From Ornithodoros turicata (taxonomy: Eukaryota > Arthropoda > Arachnida > Ixodida > Argasidae): DNA of 64,000 bases. The DNA lies in assembly GCF_037126465.1 (NCBI RefSeq), contig NC_088204.1, forward strand, positions 69,067,807 to 69,131,806, given 5' to 3'. Shown here one piece after another: positions 22,666-35,391 of this stretch. The position numbers and the translations under genes are program-made. The notes below the pieces were generated by a model. It did not search any database, had not been told where the DNA came from, and saw only the letters and a program-made list of their open reading frames with translations. Position 1 is the stretch's first letter. Each line of letters opens with the position of its first letter.

Positions 22666-25121
22666 TCGCCATCTTCCCATGCATTTCTCCCTATTCAGCG
22701 CGTCAAATGGCGGCGGCAGTCATCAGACGTCCCGCAGTTATTGGTACAGAAATTTCTCTCCCCATACTTGGCACAAAGTATAAAGTGTCTGGGCACACTG
22801 TGCCTAAAGTTGGATGATTGTTTGGATCCAAGTGTATTACAGATTCAATCCAAGCCATCCAACTGGCAACTTGTCCAAGCCAAGCCTAAATGCTCCTAAT
22901 GTCAACAATAAGCAGTGCAGAGGCGAAGATAATGCGAAATCGTCGGTTTGTGAACTGAGGAAACGTATTTTGAAGTTGTTGATCTACAATATGCTGCACA
23001 CTTTTGTGAAATTGGTGATTTGTGGCTTCCGGGTTTCAAGCCTTGTTTACGTCGTCGCACTTGTCGGAGTAGTGTTGTCGGTGCTGTGGTCTTTACATTT
23101 GCGTGCCATTTAGCACTTCTATCATGAATAACGACCTGCGTTCGTTTTTGTGAATTCGTTTCAAGTTTAGCGAAGTGAAGTACGCAGCATATGGATCATC
23201 GTGCTAGCTGCATCATGCAATTGAACTATTAACAGATGCATCAAGTTGTTTGCATGAAATGAATTGCGCATGTTGACGGTACGTGGCACATAGCTCTGTA
23301 GGTCGATGTGCGATATCGCAGTCTGTCGTGATTCAGGTAGAATAGCTATTCGACTGCACGAAGTAGAGGGAAACGTGTAGGTGAATGAGAAAGCAACACA
23401 CAACTTTGTTGCAACAAAATAAATATGTTTAATAATGCGAGTCACAGTTTCATTCACAGTACAGTAAAATTAAGCTGTTTCACGGGGTAGTCGACAGGCA
23501 TGTCGCTGCTGCCGCCAAGCCAAGTTAAAACGTAGTTGTGGATGCTGTTCTACAGCGCTACGTCTGAACAAACTATACTTGCGTCTACTCGTATACTTGT
23601 CTTTTTTTTAAGAATGCTCCCTAGAAAAGGGAAGAAAAATGTGTAGGTACAGTCTGTCAGTTTCCCATCTGTAAATCAGGGTGACATCAGGTGCTGTTGA
23701 TGCATTTGGGTAATGCTTCGTAATTTTTTCGCTTTTCTCTGTGCAACTGGACCTCAGGTACAGGAAGTCAAATATACAGTTGTCACAGTTAATTGTCACA
23801 AATGCCGAATGTTGTGATATCAGACGCGCCTTGCATAGTTTATTTTTGCACTAAAATAATTTTACATCATGCATACGCATTCATATTGCCACTAGTAGAT
23901 ATGATACATGATTGATCAGATGAGATATGATCAGACAGAGATCATGTTCAACCAAAACTGGGGCTGAACTGATTCGGAGTAATAATCAGTAGGAGATGAG
24001 TTTAACTTGAAAAAGTCAGACCGTAAATATAATGTTGTAGGTACACAGGCTGTTCGACACAGGTACACCTCTATATTAAAAGAATGGATGGTGATCATGA
24101 ATGGTCTACTTTATTGTATCGAATACAATTAACACACAATTTATGAATGGTCAATATTCCTGCAAAATATTATAATTAATTGAGATTCATAAAGCAAGGC
24201 TTCTAATTTTGCAATAAATAAGGAAATGGGTTTTGTTTGAGAGGGCACTGTTAGTAAAATAAAGGAATTCTTAAATTCCAATTTCATCAATCAAGAGATG
24301 ATTCTATTTTGTTTCAGTGAAAATTCCATTGCATTGACTTTCCCTGTAACAAGCTGTGACAATATTACACAGGCGCATTCACCACACCACGATGCACTGT
24401 CAGTGTCGGTACTCCCCACATAAAAGAGATGATCGACTGAGCAGCCACGATGTAGAACATGTTGTAGCACATAGCTGTTTCATGTAGACAGTTATAGTGT
24501 CCGCGCACTTTGCTGGAGATTCTTCCTTGGTTTAGGTATAATTACACAAAAATCTAAGCCATAGTTTCGTGGTTAGTAAATGAATTTTAGTCATGCAACA
24601 TGTGCTAGATGAATGTGCCTCACACAAACTATCTGGTCACCCATGTAAAACACTTTTACAAATTATGTTTATGCAGCAATCGTGTACTTTTAATTAGTAC
24701 TTTACTTTTTAAAGGATTTGAAAAACCCCTGCTCAAACAAACAGTACGCCGCAAGCACACTTTCAACTGAATGGCCCAAGTGAAGCCCTTCCTCTGTCAT
24801 GGCTTCATGGCAAATGCTTGAAGGGGTTTGCATCTGAGACACACTTTGCTATGGGTATACTCTTGCATGACCTGCACACAAGCACAAGCAGGATAAAATT
24901 GAGAAAATTCACCGAGAAGTAGGCACATTGACACTAAAACGAATGAAACAGTGTAAGCTCCATCACCTCCTGAACATGTATACTCTGTTGACCTGGTGCC
25001 GGAATGCTAGGGCATGCACTAGGCTTCAGTACAGCTCGACTGTGTCCGCCATAAAAGGAGCATTGCTGAAAATGAGTGGAGCACATGAGGTCGTGTTTGC
25101 AGTCAGTGTAGGATTCCGCAT
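22666..25121. other. Non-coding stretch
   Basis: No recognisable gene. Open frames such as 22814-23113 (plus) end in a hydrophobic stretch but lack a credible start or family match. The rest is AT-rich intronic or intergenic-looking DNA. Confidence 0.4.
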
Positions 25122-25392
25122 TCACTTCCTCAAGTCACTGGACCCATTTCGAATGTGGTTCCGTATGTTGTTGGGGGAGCCTGTGAGGGCGACAAATTTT
25201 CATTAACAATATTAGAGAAATAACAGAAGTAGTGCTCTCTTGTTCTTTATGTAGCATATGCACAATATACCTTCAAATGTGTCGGTAAAAGCTATAGGAT
25301 CTCCAGCTACAGGTGCATGAATTCCCATCGCAACAGAGCCTTCCCATGTGGAGCTGTTCATGCGATGGTGCAGCATCTGCTTGGCGTATTCC
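25122..25392 (-). CDS. Two terminal exons of an unrecognised spliced gene
   Basis: On the minus strand an acceptor (TATTTTCACTCAG) opens a 122-nt exon (25392-25271) with the residues STWEGSVAMGIHAPVAGDPI. It ends at a GTATAT donor. The next acceptor (CGCCCTCACAG) opens a 59-nt exon (25180-25122) in matching phase that ends at TGA. Correct phase across the intron and good splice sites support a real gene whose upstream exons lie to the right. I do not recognise the family. An AATAAA on the minus strand at about 24110 is a possible poly(A) signal. Confidence 0.45.
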
Positions 25393-26539
25393 CTGAGTGA
25401 AAATATCTGAGTGCTTGTATTATGTGTATCTTGAGGAAAATACAAGGTGCTCCTATATGTGTGTGTGTACCCTTTTCTCGGATGGTTGAACAAAAACATG
25501 ACAGATGGGATCAAACAAATTTAAGTAACTGGGATAAGGTGGGTGCTGAGCGGCATGCTACCTTGCGGCATGTGCCCTCTAGTCAATGCTGTGTTAGTAA
25601 AATATTTCTGATGTTGAAATTTCCAAGTTTGGGCAAGTGTTACAAAAATAAAGCTATATTTGTATATCTTGGCACTCTGATGTACAAAGCTGCACAGCCA
25701 GGGAAAGACAAACTTAATTCACTCAAAAACACAGTGGAAGAATTTCACACACATGAAAGTTGGAAAAGTAGGCTACTAACTTTAGGAAAGATACTCCTGA
25801 TCCACCCTCTCTGCACTGCCTGCAGTTCTTTTTTGATGCAGTTATTGGGCAGTAACAATAACAACTTTATTTTAAGATGATGAATGGGGAGTTCCATCGG
25901 CAAAGGCCAATGGGGAGTTTCATGTTTATGTTGCTGACTTCGGAAACTGAACGTCGAAGCTCTCTGATTTCGGCTCCATTTAAAGGCATCGGTACCAAGG
26001 TATCTCTGAAATCGCCAATAAACTCACTAATTAAAGATACGTTCACGCCTTTTATGGCTTGACAGGTTTGACAACCACGGAATAGAAACCGAAATCTAAG
26101 TGGGCTCGAGTTAGAAAGATAGCTAGAGGCCGGTCTAAAAGAATACATCGGAACAATAAAACATACAAGATATGACCCCACTCAAGATTTAATAGCTTTT
26201 TATCACGTTTCACACGTCTTTGTTTGGTACACACAGTGAAAAAACTACAAACATGAACCAAAGCCATTGTTCAGATTTCCTCCGCCAAAACGAGCGGGCT
26301 CCGCCAGTTCTGGCCGGGCAACACGGGGACGCCTAATGGCGGCTTCCTTAGTTTGACGGCAGTTTTGGATGAGCTCCGGGGACCTGACTGCAAGCACTGC
26401 TCTATGGATGCTACGCATGCGCGCGCGCGCACCTAGCCCCCTCTCCGCCACAGCGGTAGGGGTCGAGCGGTCATCCCCTCGCGGGCGCTCCCCGTTTCGG
26501 TTTCGCTCTCTCCTTCCACTGCGAGCGGCAACGGGTTGC
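25393..26539. other. Intergenic or intronic stretch with a CpG block
   Basis: No recognisable gene. From about 26270 the DNA becomes CpG-rich (GCATGCGCGCGCGCGCAC at about 26415), resembling a promoter that could serve the minus-strand gene to its left. Confidence 0.35.
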
Positions 26540-27096
26540 TTCTCCATTCCCTATAGCAGATTCGACCTCGGTAAGCTGAAATGGGACATCTAATGACGGA
26601 TCTGCGGAGGACTCAAGGGCTACAGGGATGTCAAGGGAAGACGCGAGAGGAGCGGCAGGTGTTGATGTCAGGCGGGTACAGTACTGCTCTGCAACCTCGA
26701 CTTCAGAGCACCCAGTGGCAAACGATAGTGAGCGGAAAGGATGCCTTTGGAAAACGCGGGCGGCGAGCCCTTTGTGCACCGACCAAATTCGAGACATGCG
26801 TGTTCTTGGAGATAGTGATGTCGCGAAGCTTCTCCAGCAGTCGCGTGTCAGCTTGCGCAGATGCCTATGCTATGAATCACCTTCTGTAGTCGCCTCGCTT
26901 CACTTTTGTCGACTGGGAGATGTGTGCGGCGGGCGCGTCGCTCGGCGCAGCGGCGGATAGCGCGCAGCCTCTCATGGGCTAAACGCATGGAGCGTTTTTC
27001 CGACGTTTTCACGACGCGCGCGCGCTCGGCGTGCGTGTGTCCTCGTAAAAACCAATCTTTCAACGCGCACGGAGGGCGTACGCCGGAATCTGTCAA
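26540..27096 (-). pseudogene. LINE polyprotein fragment upstream of the RT palm
   Basis: The minus strand encodes a basic region (RRCAERRARRTHLPVDKSEA) followed, after a frame change, by RHPFRSLSFATG and DVPFQLTEVESAIGN. This order matches the linker just before reverse transcriptase in I/RTE-like LINE polyproteins, where a spF..xEvxxAl box precedes the RT fingers. The catalytic part is not present. It is a truncated, frameshifted relic. Confidence 0.6.
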
Positions 27097-28166
27097 CTAC
27101 AGACATTCGCGCGCCTCTGGGCGCGTTTTCCGAGAAGTAGACAGAACCATGGCCACCGTGCGGCAGACAAGGTTGCGTATGAGCAGCTCGCATAAATTTT
27201 TGGGACATTATCCATCACACTAACTTTACGTGAACATTTTAATGGTATCTGGATTGAAGGAACGCAGGAACCACAGGAAAGAAGAGCATCGGCTCGTTCT
27301 AACAGATATTTGTGATCGACGAATATAGCAACAGTGGCGCGCGTCACTCGCTCCGAATGCGTCCCATGCGTTTCGGGGGGTCACTTCGCTGGCGTTTCTT
27401 CGCCGCGTGTGCAAGGCCATGGCGTACGCGCGACGTTTTGACGCTGAGAAAACGTCCAATGCGTTTCGCCCTTCATACTCCGCGTTGACGTACGTGAACT
27501 TGGCGGTTATGCGGTGCAACTGGGTCGCCCACCAGCAATGGGGTAGAGTATCGCCTCTGGCGATGAACCTCCCCACTCTCCTTCTGAACATAAAGTTGTT
27601 GTTGTTAGACTCGGATTCCGAAAAAACGTAAACATATAACATATTGCATTTTACCATGTATATTCAATTGATATTGAAGTGTTTTATTTTTGATGCTATG
27701 TTTCGAATGCTATGTTAATCAATGAAGACATATAACCTGTTCAATGTGTGATGTACCCACAATGTATTTAAGTTGTGGGAACATCTTCCTTCCTACCGCA
27801 CCGCAGGCTATCCCATTACCTGAGCCATCCGCGTTCGCTCATCTATAGGCGAGAAGCACTGAACAAAAAGCCATGCATTACGTACCAGTTACAGGAGAGA
27901 GAGCCCCAGTTCCCCTCGGCCTGGCCGATAGTCAAAAAAGAGCCCCGATGCCATCGCTAACACATCTTTTAAAGCTGACAGGAACGCCTCCCTTGGCATC
28001 GCGTGACAGGTTATCAGCGCGGCGTGTCACAAGAGAAGGCACTCTTGTTATCACCACGAAGGGCATAGCCTGTTATGAGTCTTATGTATCTTCATTTTGC
28101 AATGTATAACTCTACGTTTTGTTATGATGAACATTTCGAGGACGAAATTTCATAAGGATGGCCGAA
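27097..28166. other. Non-coding, with SINE-like 3' end and LTR-element remnant
   Basis: Contains the dispersed repeat end at 27529-27609. In the last 60 bp is a GAGGACGAAATTTCATAAGG-type block resembling the end of Gypsy pol just before the 3' LTR. No intact frame. Confidence 0.4.
27529..27609 (+). repeat. Dispersed SINE-like 3' end, copy 1
   Basis: CACCAGCAATGGGGTAGAGT, followed by GATGRACYTCCC-type sequence and ending ATAAAGTTGTTGTTGTTAG. A second copy in the same orientation is at 59053-59130. The AATAAAGTTGTTGTT end looks like a retroposon 3' tail. Confidence 0.7.
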
Positions 28167-28526
28167 TGTGGCGAATATCACAACAAGTAATAACGTAATA
28201 GAGAATGTTGTTGGCCATGCAAGTCGCACTATGTTCTTTTGACTGTCCATGTGAGCCACGGGGACTTGTCAACCAAGTTCATGTTATTTATGGGGCGCTG
28301 CACCTGCACCCCTCATTGGAACGTCCCCAAATGGGTCAGTGTAACCTGATACCCAAAGCAACGTCTTCCGAGAGGCGCGTCTGGTCACTGTTTCTGGTGC
28401 CTCTGTCTCTTCCTTCTTTTTGTAAATAAAATAGCCGTCTCTTTTCAAAGCTACGAAGTGGTCGTGTGTTTTCGCGGTCTCTAGGAAGTCCAGGCGCCCC
28501 TGGCGTTATAGTTCGACGAACTTACA
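28167..28526 (+). mobile_element. LTR-like sequence (TG...CA), Gypsy type
   Basis: Starts TGTGGCGAATATCAC and ends CGACGAACTTACA, about 360 bp. It carries an AATAAA at about 28425 in the position expected inside an LTR. The bases just before it look like a decayed Gypsy pol terminus. No 5-bp target duplication and no second LTR were found, so this is either a 3' LTR of a degraded element or a chance match. Confidence 0.4.
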
Positions 28527-28689
28527 CACTCCTAACGTCATAATCATTTTTGGTTTCACACGTGCACTTGTCTGGCTTTCCGTATCCTGAATGGGAGACT
28601 GTCATATGATTCCTCTCGTTAGTCTTTCCTAATCTTGTGGTGACGTACACTTCCTTCTTGTTGCTGGAATGTGGTCAGGTACAATATAA

Positions 28690-29047
28690 TTAGACCCTGA
28701 AGTTTTCGGGTTTTATATTTTTCCAAATTCGGGGGGTAGAAATCGGGTCAATAAATTGATGTAGAAAATTCATGCAAATTCGGGCAGAAAAATTACCATC
28801 AAACTGAGTTCGGGGAGAAATCGGGCATAATTGTAGAATAAACGTTCACTGTACCGTTTATCCAGAGTGCCAGAAGTAAGGGGCAGTCGCAGATTTTGTG
28901 AGAAACTAGTATGTCGATGCCTTGAGGTGCCTAGCCTGGGTGCAGTTTTGCAGGTAGAAATCGGGTTTAGCCCTAGATAGGTGAACCTCAATTCGGGGTG
29001 CAAATTCGGGGAAAAATCGGGTTTAACCCTAAAACATCAGGGTCTAA
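28690..29047. mobile_element. MITE with internal repeats
   Basis: Ends are TTAGACCCTGAAGTTTTCGG and, inverted, CCTAAAACATCAGGGTCTAA (three mismatches). The 358-bp interior repeats short words (AAATTCGGGG, GAAATCGGG) near both ends. No coding capacity. The terminal TTA/TAA may be the target duplication. Confidence 0.7.
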
Positions 29048-30299
29048 ATATAATGCAGCAAATACAGGGACATTGAAAGTGAAAAGGAACAACAACAACT
29101 AAATCATGACTATGGCCTGGGGTGATTCACCGCTTGAGAGCAGTACACTACCCCATTACACGAGAAGCATGAGATGTGAAATATGAAAATGAAGTTATGT
29201 GCAAAGGAACGCTCATTTACTAAACACCCTTTTTATCACGTTCGCCCATCATCGTCAAAAACGTATCGTCTGAATTTCTCTGAAGGATTCTTCTGTATGC
29301 GCACTCACTGCGTCCTTCAGGTCTCCGGTATGTCCGCCGCACCAGAAAGTAGACGTTGGTCTTGGTCCTGCTCAACGTTTGTAAACACAGAGTAAGAGTA
29401 CCAAGGGAGACTGAAGTTTGATGTGCGTGGTTTTAAAGTGCACGAAAGCTTTTCATAATACGGGACATAAATATTCAGATGGTATTTAATTGTCCACAAT
29501 TATAGTTGGCGTACTGCATTCCTACACAGCACTGAGCAACATGAATATATTTGCAGGTCGATCGATTAAAGAAGTTGCGACAGTTCGCAGCAGGTCACAT
29601 TGACGAGCTCCATCAAAGGATTACAGAGTCAACTCATAACAAGAACTCATAATAAGAATGCACAGTTCGATATTAAATTGCTCTTCAAATTTCACAATAG
29701 AGGAGACCACATAATGGCGTATAAAATGAGTTGCGCTCGTCTTTGCAAACCTTTGTTGCTGTTACGAAACATCTGCACACACTAGACCGGTAGAAATCCA
29801 ACGAACCGGTAGAGATGTAGGAAGGGAGTTGCCTCAGCACAGAAGCCGCCGATATTTCGAACACAGACTGTTCTGTTTCCCACAGTGCCGCACCGATATC
29901 GTCTGAGCAGTCACAACATGTAGCTTCCAGGAAACGCACCACCCTCATTGTAAATCGCCATAATCACCTTGCAAATACGCACAGAAAAAAAAAAGGAAAC
30001 TCAGGGTCTAAAATTTCCTCTCAACGTCTTCCCAACCCAGGTTGAATTGGGCTCAAGGTCATGCCCTAATCTACAGCCAGGATTTTCCCCAGCACCTCCC
30101 CCCCGACGCACACGCGCACGCATGATGGTAGTATTTCAACATTGCGCTACAGACCTAGTCCAGGTAGCTTACATCACCTGTGTTTCGCCGTCTGAGTGAT
30201 CATCCTTTGTCCTAAAACGCCATCCTCGCTCAGAGTTTCTTGCGTGATACTCGATGTTTGTGCACTAATGCATTTGCCGCTCTGTCTGTGCGTGATCTA
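29048..30299. other. Non-coding stretch
   Basis: No recognisable gene before the LINE remnant begins. A C-rich tract with CGCACACGCGCACGC words lies at about 30095-30122. Confidence 0.4.
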
Positions 30300-30784
30300 G
30301 CATATTTCGTAAATTTTTTTGAAGCGCTTGAGCTGAATACCAATGTACTGAACTCTCCCTTCCAATTATACGGGGACTTCAACGTTCCTGGTGTAGACTG
30401 GAGCTCAGTGGACCTGACGCGATCTTCTGCATTAGCTAGAATAAAGGCAAACTACTTACTGAACTTTATCAATTATCACGGTCTAATTCAACCCAACACA
30501 TTGCGAAATGCGTCTGATAACACACTTGACTTGGTTCTTTCTGGTCTTGCTGTTGACAGTATTCAGCTTGTTCACCATACTCTTGCACATCCCGATAAGT
30601 TTCACCCACCATATTGTTTCGTTCGACGCTCATGGGTCTTGTTATCAAAGCAGAAATGACAGGCTTCCGAGATATGGCTACAAGCGTGGTGATTATCTCG
30701 GGCTGTACAACTTTTTATCATCCGTAGACTGGTCTGCGACACTCCGCATTGATAATGTTGACGAAGCTGTTATGCAAGTCTCTA
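30300..30784 (+). pseudogene. LINE APE-type endonuclease fragment
   Basis: Shows the YGDFNVPGVDWSS box at about 30370 (APE endonucleases of LINEs have GDFN...DW) followed by LLNFINYHGLIQPNTLRNAS and DNTLDLVLS, the usual C-terminal part of this domain. A frame break near 30655 precedes the second segment, which ends in SVDWSATLRIDNVDEAVMQV at the Harbinger insertion point. The upstream half of the domain is not recognisable. Confidence 0.7.
30782..30784. repeat. Harbinger target-site duplication, left (CTA)
   Basis: CTA at 30782-30784 matches CTA at 35470-35472. PIF/Harbinger elements make 3-bp duplications, usually TWA. Confidence 0.55.
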
Positions 30785-31237
30785 GGGAGTTTTAGTGCTC
30801 CAAACGAAATGCAGCTCCACCGATATGTCTTCCGAAAAAGAAAAACGACTCAATTGTCGGGACGAATATCGGTATCGTCGGATTCAGCATGTTTAGTACA
30901 CAACCCCGAAATCCTCTCCGAGAAGTCTTCCGACCGATACACGTGGCAGCCGTAACGTCACCTAGCGGCATCAACGAGAACTCTTGGGGATGGCAAGGAT
31001 GGCAATGACAATTTTTTCATCACAAACCACTACCAAAATGTTTCACTCCGAGCGTTTTTGTGTGATTTACAAGAACATAACATATTGCTTTGTTGCCTAT
31101 TGACGAACCAAACTTTTGTTTGTTGAAGGTGTTGAGTTCGGAAACAATTTGTTAACAACTGGCTCCAGCTGCGTATGAAATCGTGCTGGCAACTAAGGGT
31201 ACCAGATGGTCGATACAGCTGATGTTCTTTTCACGCA

Positions 31238-32689
31238 ATGGCAAGCATATTAGAAGATGTTGTTTTGCTGGATAGCTTGTCCTGGGAAGAGATTGAAGAT
31301 GCTTTATTACATGAGAGTCTGGACGGCTGCCACAAGAGGCCAAACTCGGACGCGAGCAATTCTCAGATCTGAGGATTAGACGAAGAGCGCGCGAAGCTGG
31401 AGTTCCGTTTCGAGAAGAAGGACATCGCTGCCTTTAGGATCGCGCTCCGTATTCCTGATAAAATGCGAACGCAACATGGGGTCACGCTCACAGGAGAAGA
31501 GGCATTTTGCGTGACGCTCCGGAGATTGGCGTACCCAAATCGCTTGTGCGACCTGGAACTTTTATTTGGGCACCACCCCTCCACTTTGTCCCTGATCTCA
31601 AACGCGGTGTTTACCCACATTGACTCCACCTTTGGGCATTTGCTGTCAAACTTCGAGGGTCACAAGTGGCTCGGTCGACAACAGATGACCGATTTCAGCC
31701 AGGCGAGCTTCTATCCGGCACAATGTAGCCTCCGTGTCATAAGTCTGCTAAGTGTGTTTACGCAACGCAGGCTAACTAGTGCCTGTTTCGACTTCATAGG
31801 CGTGAGAGCGTACTTCATCATGCTTGCACCGTTCATTAACGCGCATGATATGCTATACATGTGCCTTATCCAATGTTCTTTTATAGGCTGTCCGAAACAA
31901 AGGAGCCCCACTCATAAAACTGCTGGGGGTTCATTGATGGCACGGCACGTGCTATTTGCAGGCCTTCAGAAGACCAGAAGATTTACTTCTCTGGGCATAA
32001 GCGCTACCATGCATTAAAATATCAGGCTGTTATGTGTCCAAATGGGCTGATCGTACGCCTGGATGGACCATACGAAGGCCGCAAGCACGATGCTGGTAAG
32101 TATATCACATTGGTATGCTGTTTCTGACTTCAGTACACTCATTGTCAAATTCTAAGTTAAATCTGGTGGTTGTTGCTCCTCAAGTATTGTGGTACTGTCA
32201 GCGTGCTGTGATAAAACAGCAGCAACGAAGTACAATTGTTCGACAATGACGGGCATCCTTCATATAAGTAACAGCCACGCTTTTTCACAGGCATCCTACG
32301 AGCAAGTGGGCTATACGGTGATTTGGAGAAACTGATGGATCGGATGGAAGGTCACTACGGTGTTATATGGGGACCCAGCTTACCCCCTGCTGCCCCTACT
32401 ACAACGGCCTTACGTCAGTGCGTCTGTCTCTCCTCAGCAGAAGGACTTTAACAAGGCAATGAGCACAGTGAGACAGTGTGTTGAGTGGGGATTCGGTAAA
32501 ATAATAGCCGAATTTGCCTTTCTAGACTTAAAAAAAAATCAAAAACTGAGGTTGCAGCAAGTTGCAAAGATGTACAAGGCAGCTACCATCTTGTGTAACT
32601 GTCATACGTGCCTGTACGGCAGCCAGACAACCCAGTACTTTGGGGTGGCGCCACCAACACTAGAAGAGTACCTTGTGCCTCGACAGTAG
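31238..32689 (+). pseudogene. PIF/Harbinger DDE transposase (HARBI1-like), broken
   Basis: The ATG at 31238 is followed in frame by a stop at 31370-31372, after which the family sequence resumes (LEFRFEKKDIAAFRIALRIP; LRRLAYPNRLCDLELLFG). The first catalytic Asp is in FIDGT (31930-31944), reached only after a frame change. The second Asp is in YGDPAYP (about 32369). The Glu is in VEWGFGK (about 32485). The C-terminus CHTCLYGSQTTQYFG...PPTLEEYL is complete. An intron with perfect GTAAGT...TTTTCACAG borders is at 32096-32290. The region 31733-31888 may be a second intron. The stop and at least one extra base near 31918 make the gene inactive, although all three catalytic residues survive. Confidence 0.8.
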
Positions 32690-32851
32690 AGTATGTAACA
32701 GGTGCTGCACAATTTCATGGTGTGCAGGAAAGGTCATGACTGTTAGCCCTCAAATAACAAGGAACAAAGAGCCTCGACACACTCAGCAAACATTTACAAC
32801 AAACGAACAAGCATTTATTTTGTGTATGTCAGCAGTTAACTTGCACCACAA

Positions 32852-35391
32852 TTATGTATGCTGTCCCGGTTCGCAGCACTTGACACACCTCTGTGTGATG
32901 ATGTGCCTTATCAGTGTTTCCATTGACTCTGCCTGACGCCTTTCAGAATCCCACCTGTTGCGTCGCTCTTCCTCTGCCATCTCCCTCTCCCACAATTTCT
33001 GTCGCCGTTCTTCCTCAAATTTTTCCCTCTCCAGTGCCAACTTTGCCTCTTCTAAGTGGAGTCTCTTCTCTTGCAACTGGAAGTTGTATCTTTGTTGTAC
33101 CTCTTCTCTCGCGGCCCTCTGGCATAGGTACTCCAAACCTGGCCCACACCTTTTCCTTCGTCCTGTAAGAAAGTGGAAAGTGCCTCAGTTAGTATATGTT
33201 GTATGTACACTTTCATTGATAATTCTGTGAATGTAGCACACAGAAATCAGTGTGTTCATTCAAAGTAGTCTTAAATGTTATCTCACTTCACAGTCCATCT
33301 GTGTCAATACTGTGTAGGGCATGTACACTAGCCATTTAGCATGACACCTGGCTGATTCTGTGACCGGAGTGTGTCTGAGTCTGGAATAATTATTTTCATG
33401 ATATTTTACTTCGTTAAACACTGAGGGGTTGCCAACCTCGCCCAACTCAACACAGATATGGTTGTTGTCTCTATCTTGTGTGATGAATGCTGAAAAACAA
33501 CATACACACCCATACAGGTACCCATACATACCCACATACCCACCCTTTGAGCAGGGTAAAATATACTTATGCTGTGCAGGTATCCGACTGCAAATATAGT
33601 GCCCACTAAGTAGTTGTTAGTGGTACCACCTGTGATTTTAGTTTGCCTTTTTGTATTTGCTGCTGTATCAGTGAGTGGTTACGAGATCAACTTACCTACA
33701 ACTAACCTTATGTAAATTTTTATGTCGATAAATTGTCGTTACGCACATACCTAAACCACGTGTTTGTCTCGTCATACTAGCAGATCCGGCTGGTGGGGGC
33801 TCAGCCAGAAGTCCTGTGCTACTGCACCCAGATTCTGTTGGTGGTGCTCGCAGCCCTGTTGTGGCTGCTTCGAAGGTTGGTTGTGTGTGCTGAGGGGAGT
33901 ATTCCTCTTGAGTCGATACATCATCCTGTTCATGTTCAGGTCTTTCAGGAAGATCAGCTGTTTCCTCAGCTACCGCCTGAGCTTCGTCGTACATTTGCTC
34001 AAAAAGCATAGATGCAGGCGACTGTCCTGATGAGGTGTCTGAAATTGAGTGAAGGACTCACAAAAGTGGAATAGCATTGATGTTTGTGCAACCCTATATT
34101 TAATTTACTATGCGTCAAAGCCGCCTGAGGGTTGCTGCCTGCAATATGGACATGCATACAAACTACATGTGATGGCATTGCTGCATGCAAAAAATAATTG
34201 TGATAATGCACAAGCAAGAACGCCTACAAACAAAAGCAAGACTGGAAAGTGACAAGAACACTGGTCCTGTCCCGCCAGTAGCTGGTGAAGTTGCTAAAAT
34301 ATAGACTATACTGGTAGCTCAGCTTCCTGGAAACATGCCGCTGTTTAATGTGTACCTGAGGAAGATAGTGCTTCGCTGATTCCAGCTGTAGGGATGTCAC
34401 GCTGTCGGGCTGCCTCTTGTTGCAGGGATTTCTTAGATGGCCTGCGGGACTGACTTGCAAACTCTTCTGCAAGCCCTCTTGCGTCTTGTAGGAGTCGCTG
34501 CTTCTCCTCATACTGTTCTTCAGTCCCTGAGCTATAGAATTTATGACATCTTTGAGGTTCATCCGGCGATACAACGTTTCTATAGTACAGCTCACTCACT
34601 CCTGAATATAGTGCAAAGGTGTATTGGTAAAAATTCACACTGGCACTACGACACTAAAAACAGCTGAAAGTTTGACATTTCAGGAACAGCACTGTTCTCA
34701 TCATCACAAACAGTTGTCTTGGCTGAAGTGCTTACTTATCTATCTGCTTTCATTTTTTTCTTAGTGAACATATCCCCCCCCCCCCTAGATATCCCTAAGC
34801 ACGTGGTGAACGAAGTACGTAAACAACACAAATCTTGGTTCATCAAAACGATAAGCAATTGTTAACAAACGCCCAGGCCCTCTTCGGGATTGGTACCTAC
34901 CGTAGTTCAGCCAAGACACCTGTTTCTGATGTTTGGAACAGTACTGTTCCTGAAACCTCATGTTGTAGTGCCGTGTTTTTACGCAGACGCAACATCTAAA
35001 TCAGATACAAAAGTTGATTACTCTGTACTTACCGACGTAGGTTCGCTTCGTCCAGTTGTTTGAACAATTTCATGAGGTATTCCGTCCTTTCCTTCACGGC
35101 TCGCGGCGTGAACACCTTTGCAGTCACGGCCTTTATACAGGTCGCTATATCGGACCACTTCGCCGGCTCCGCGAAAGGATTCTTCCCTACGACGTCCCTC
35201 AGTAGGATGAGGTCGTCGTCATAGGAAAACCGCTGTCGCGTAATTTTTTTTCTGAGGCAACAGCAGAGTGGTTTGTGGCAGCCATCTTGTATTTGCACTT
35301 TCCGACAGCCGAAAACTCGCACGAAAGGCTTCCGATAAATCGTGAATGAGTCGGAGCACGATAGCTTTTCGTACACGAAAGACTCTCCCAC
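32852..35391 (-). CDS. Harbinger Myb/SANT-like DNA-binding protein, 4 exons
   Basis: Accessory protein that in PIF/Harbinger elements binds the ends and brings the transposase to the nucleus. Exon 1 (35391-35033) carries the Myb/SANT-like domain (FSYDDDLILLRDVVGKNPFA; KWSDIATCIKA). Exon 2 (34594-34356) and exon 3 (34038-33751) are acidic and low-complexity. Exon 4 (33162-32852) is a long charged coiled coil (EEAKLALEREKFEEERRQKL). Introns 2 and 3 have consensus borders and join in phase 1. The first junction works if the acceptor is GAGTGAG. One flaw: an ATG at 35287 in good context is out of frame by one base with the Myb domain across an A8 run (35245-35252). Otherwise translation must start further upstream at 35391. 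This gene is far better preserved than the transposase. Confidence 0.7.

Noticed and set aside
22814..23113. 99-codon frame ending in a hydrophobic segment
   Set aside because: A possible membrane segment is present but there is no start context, splice signal or family match; more likely untranslated or intergenic DNA.
31711..31911. 66-codon minus-strand frame within the Harbinger transposase
   Set aside because: Antisense to transposase sequence and a possible intron; no family features.
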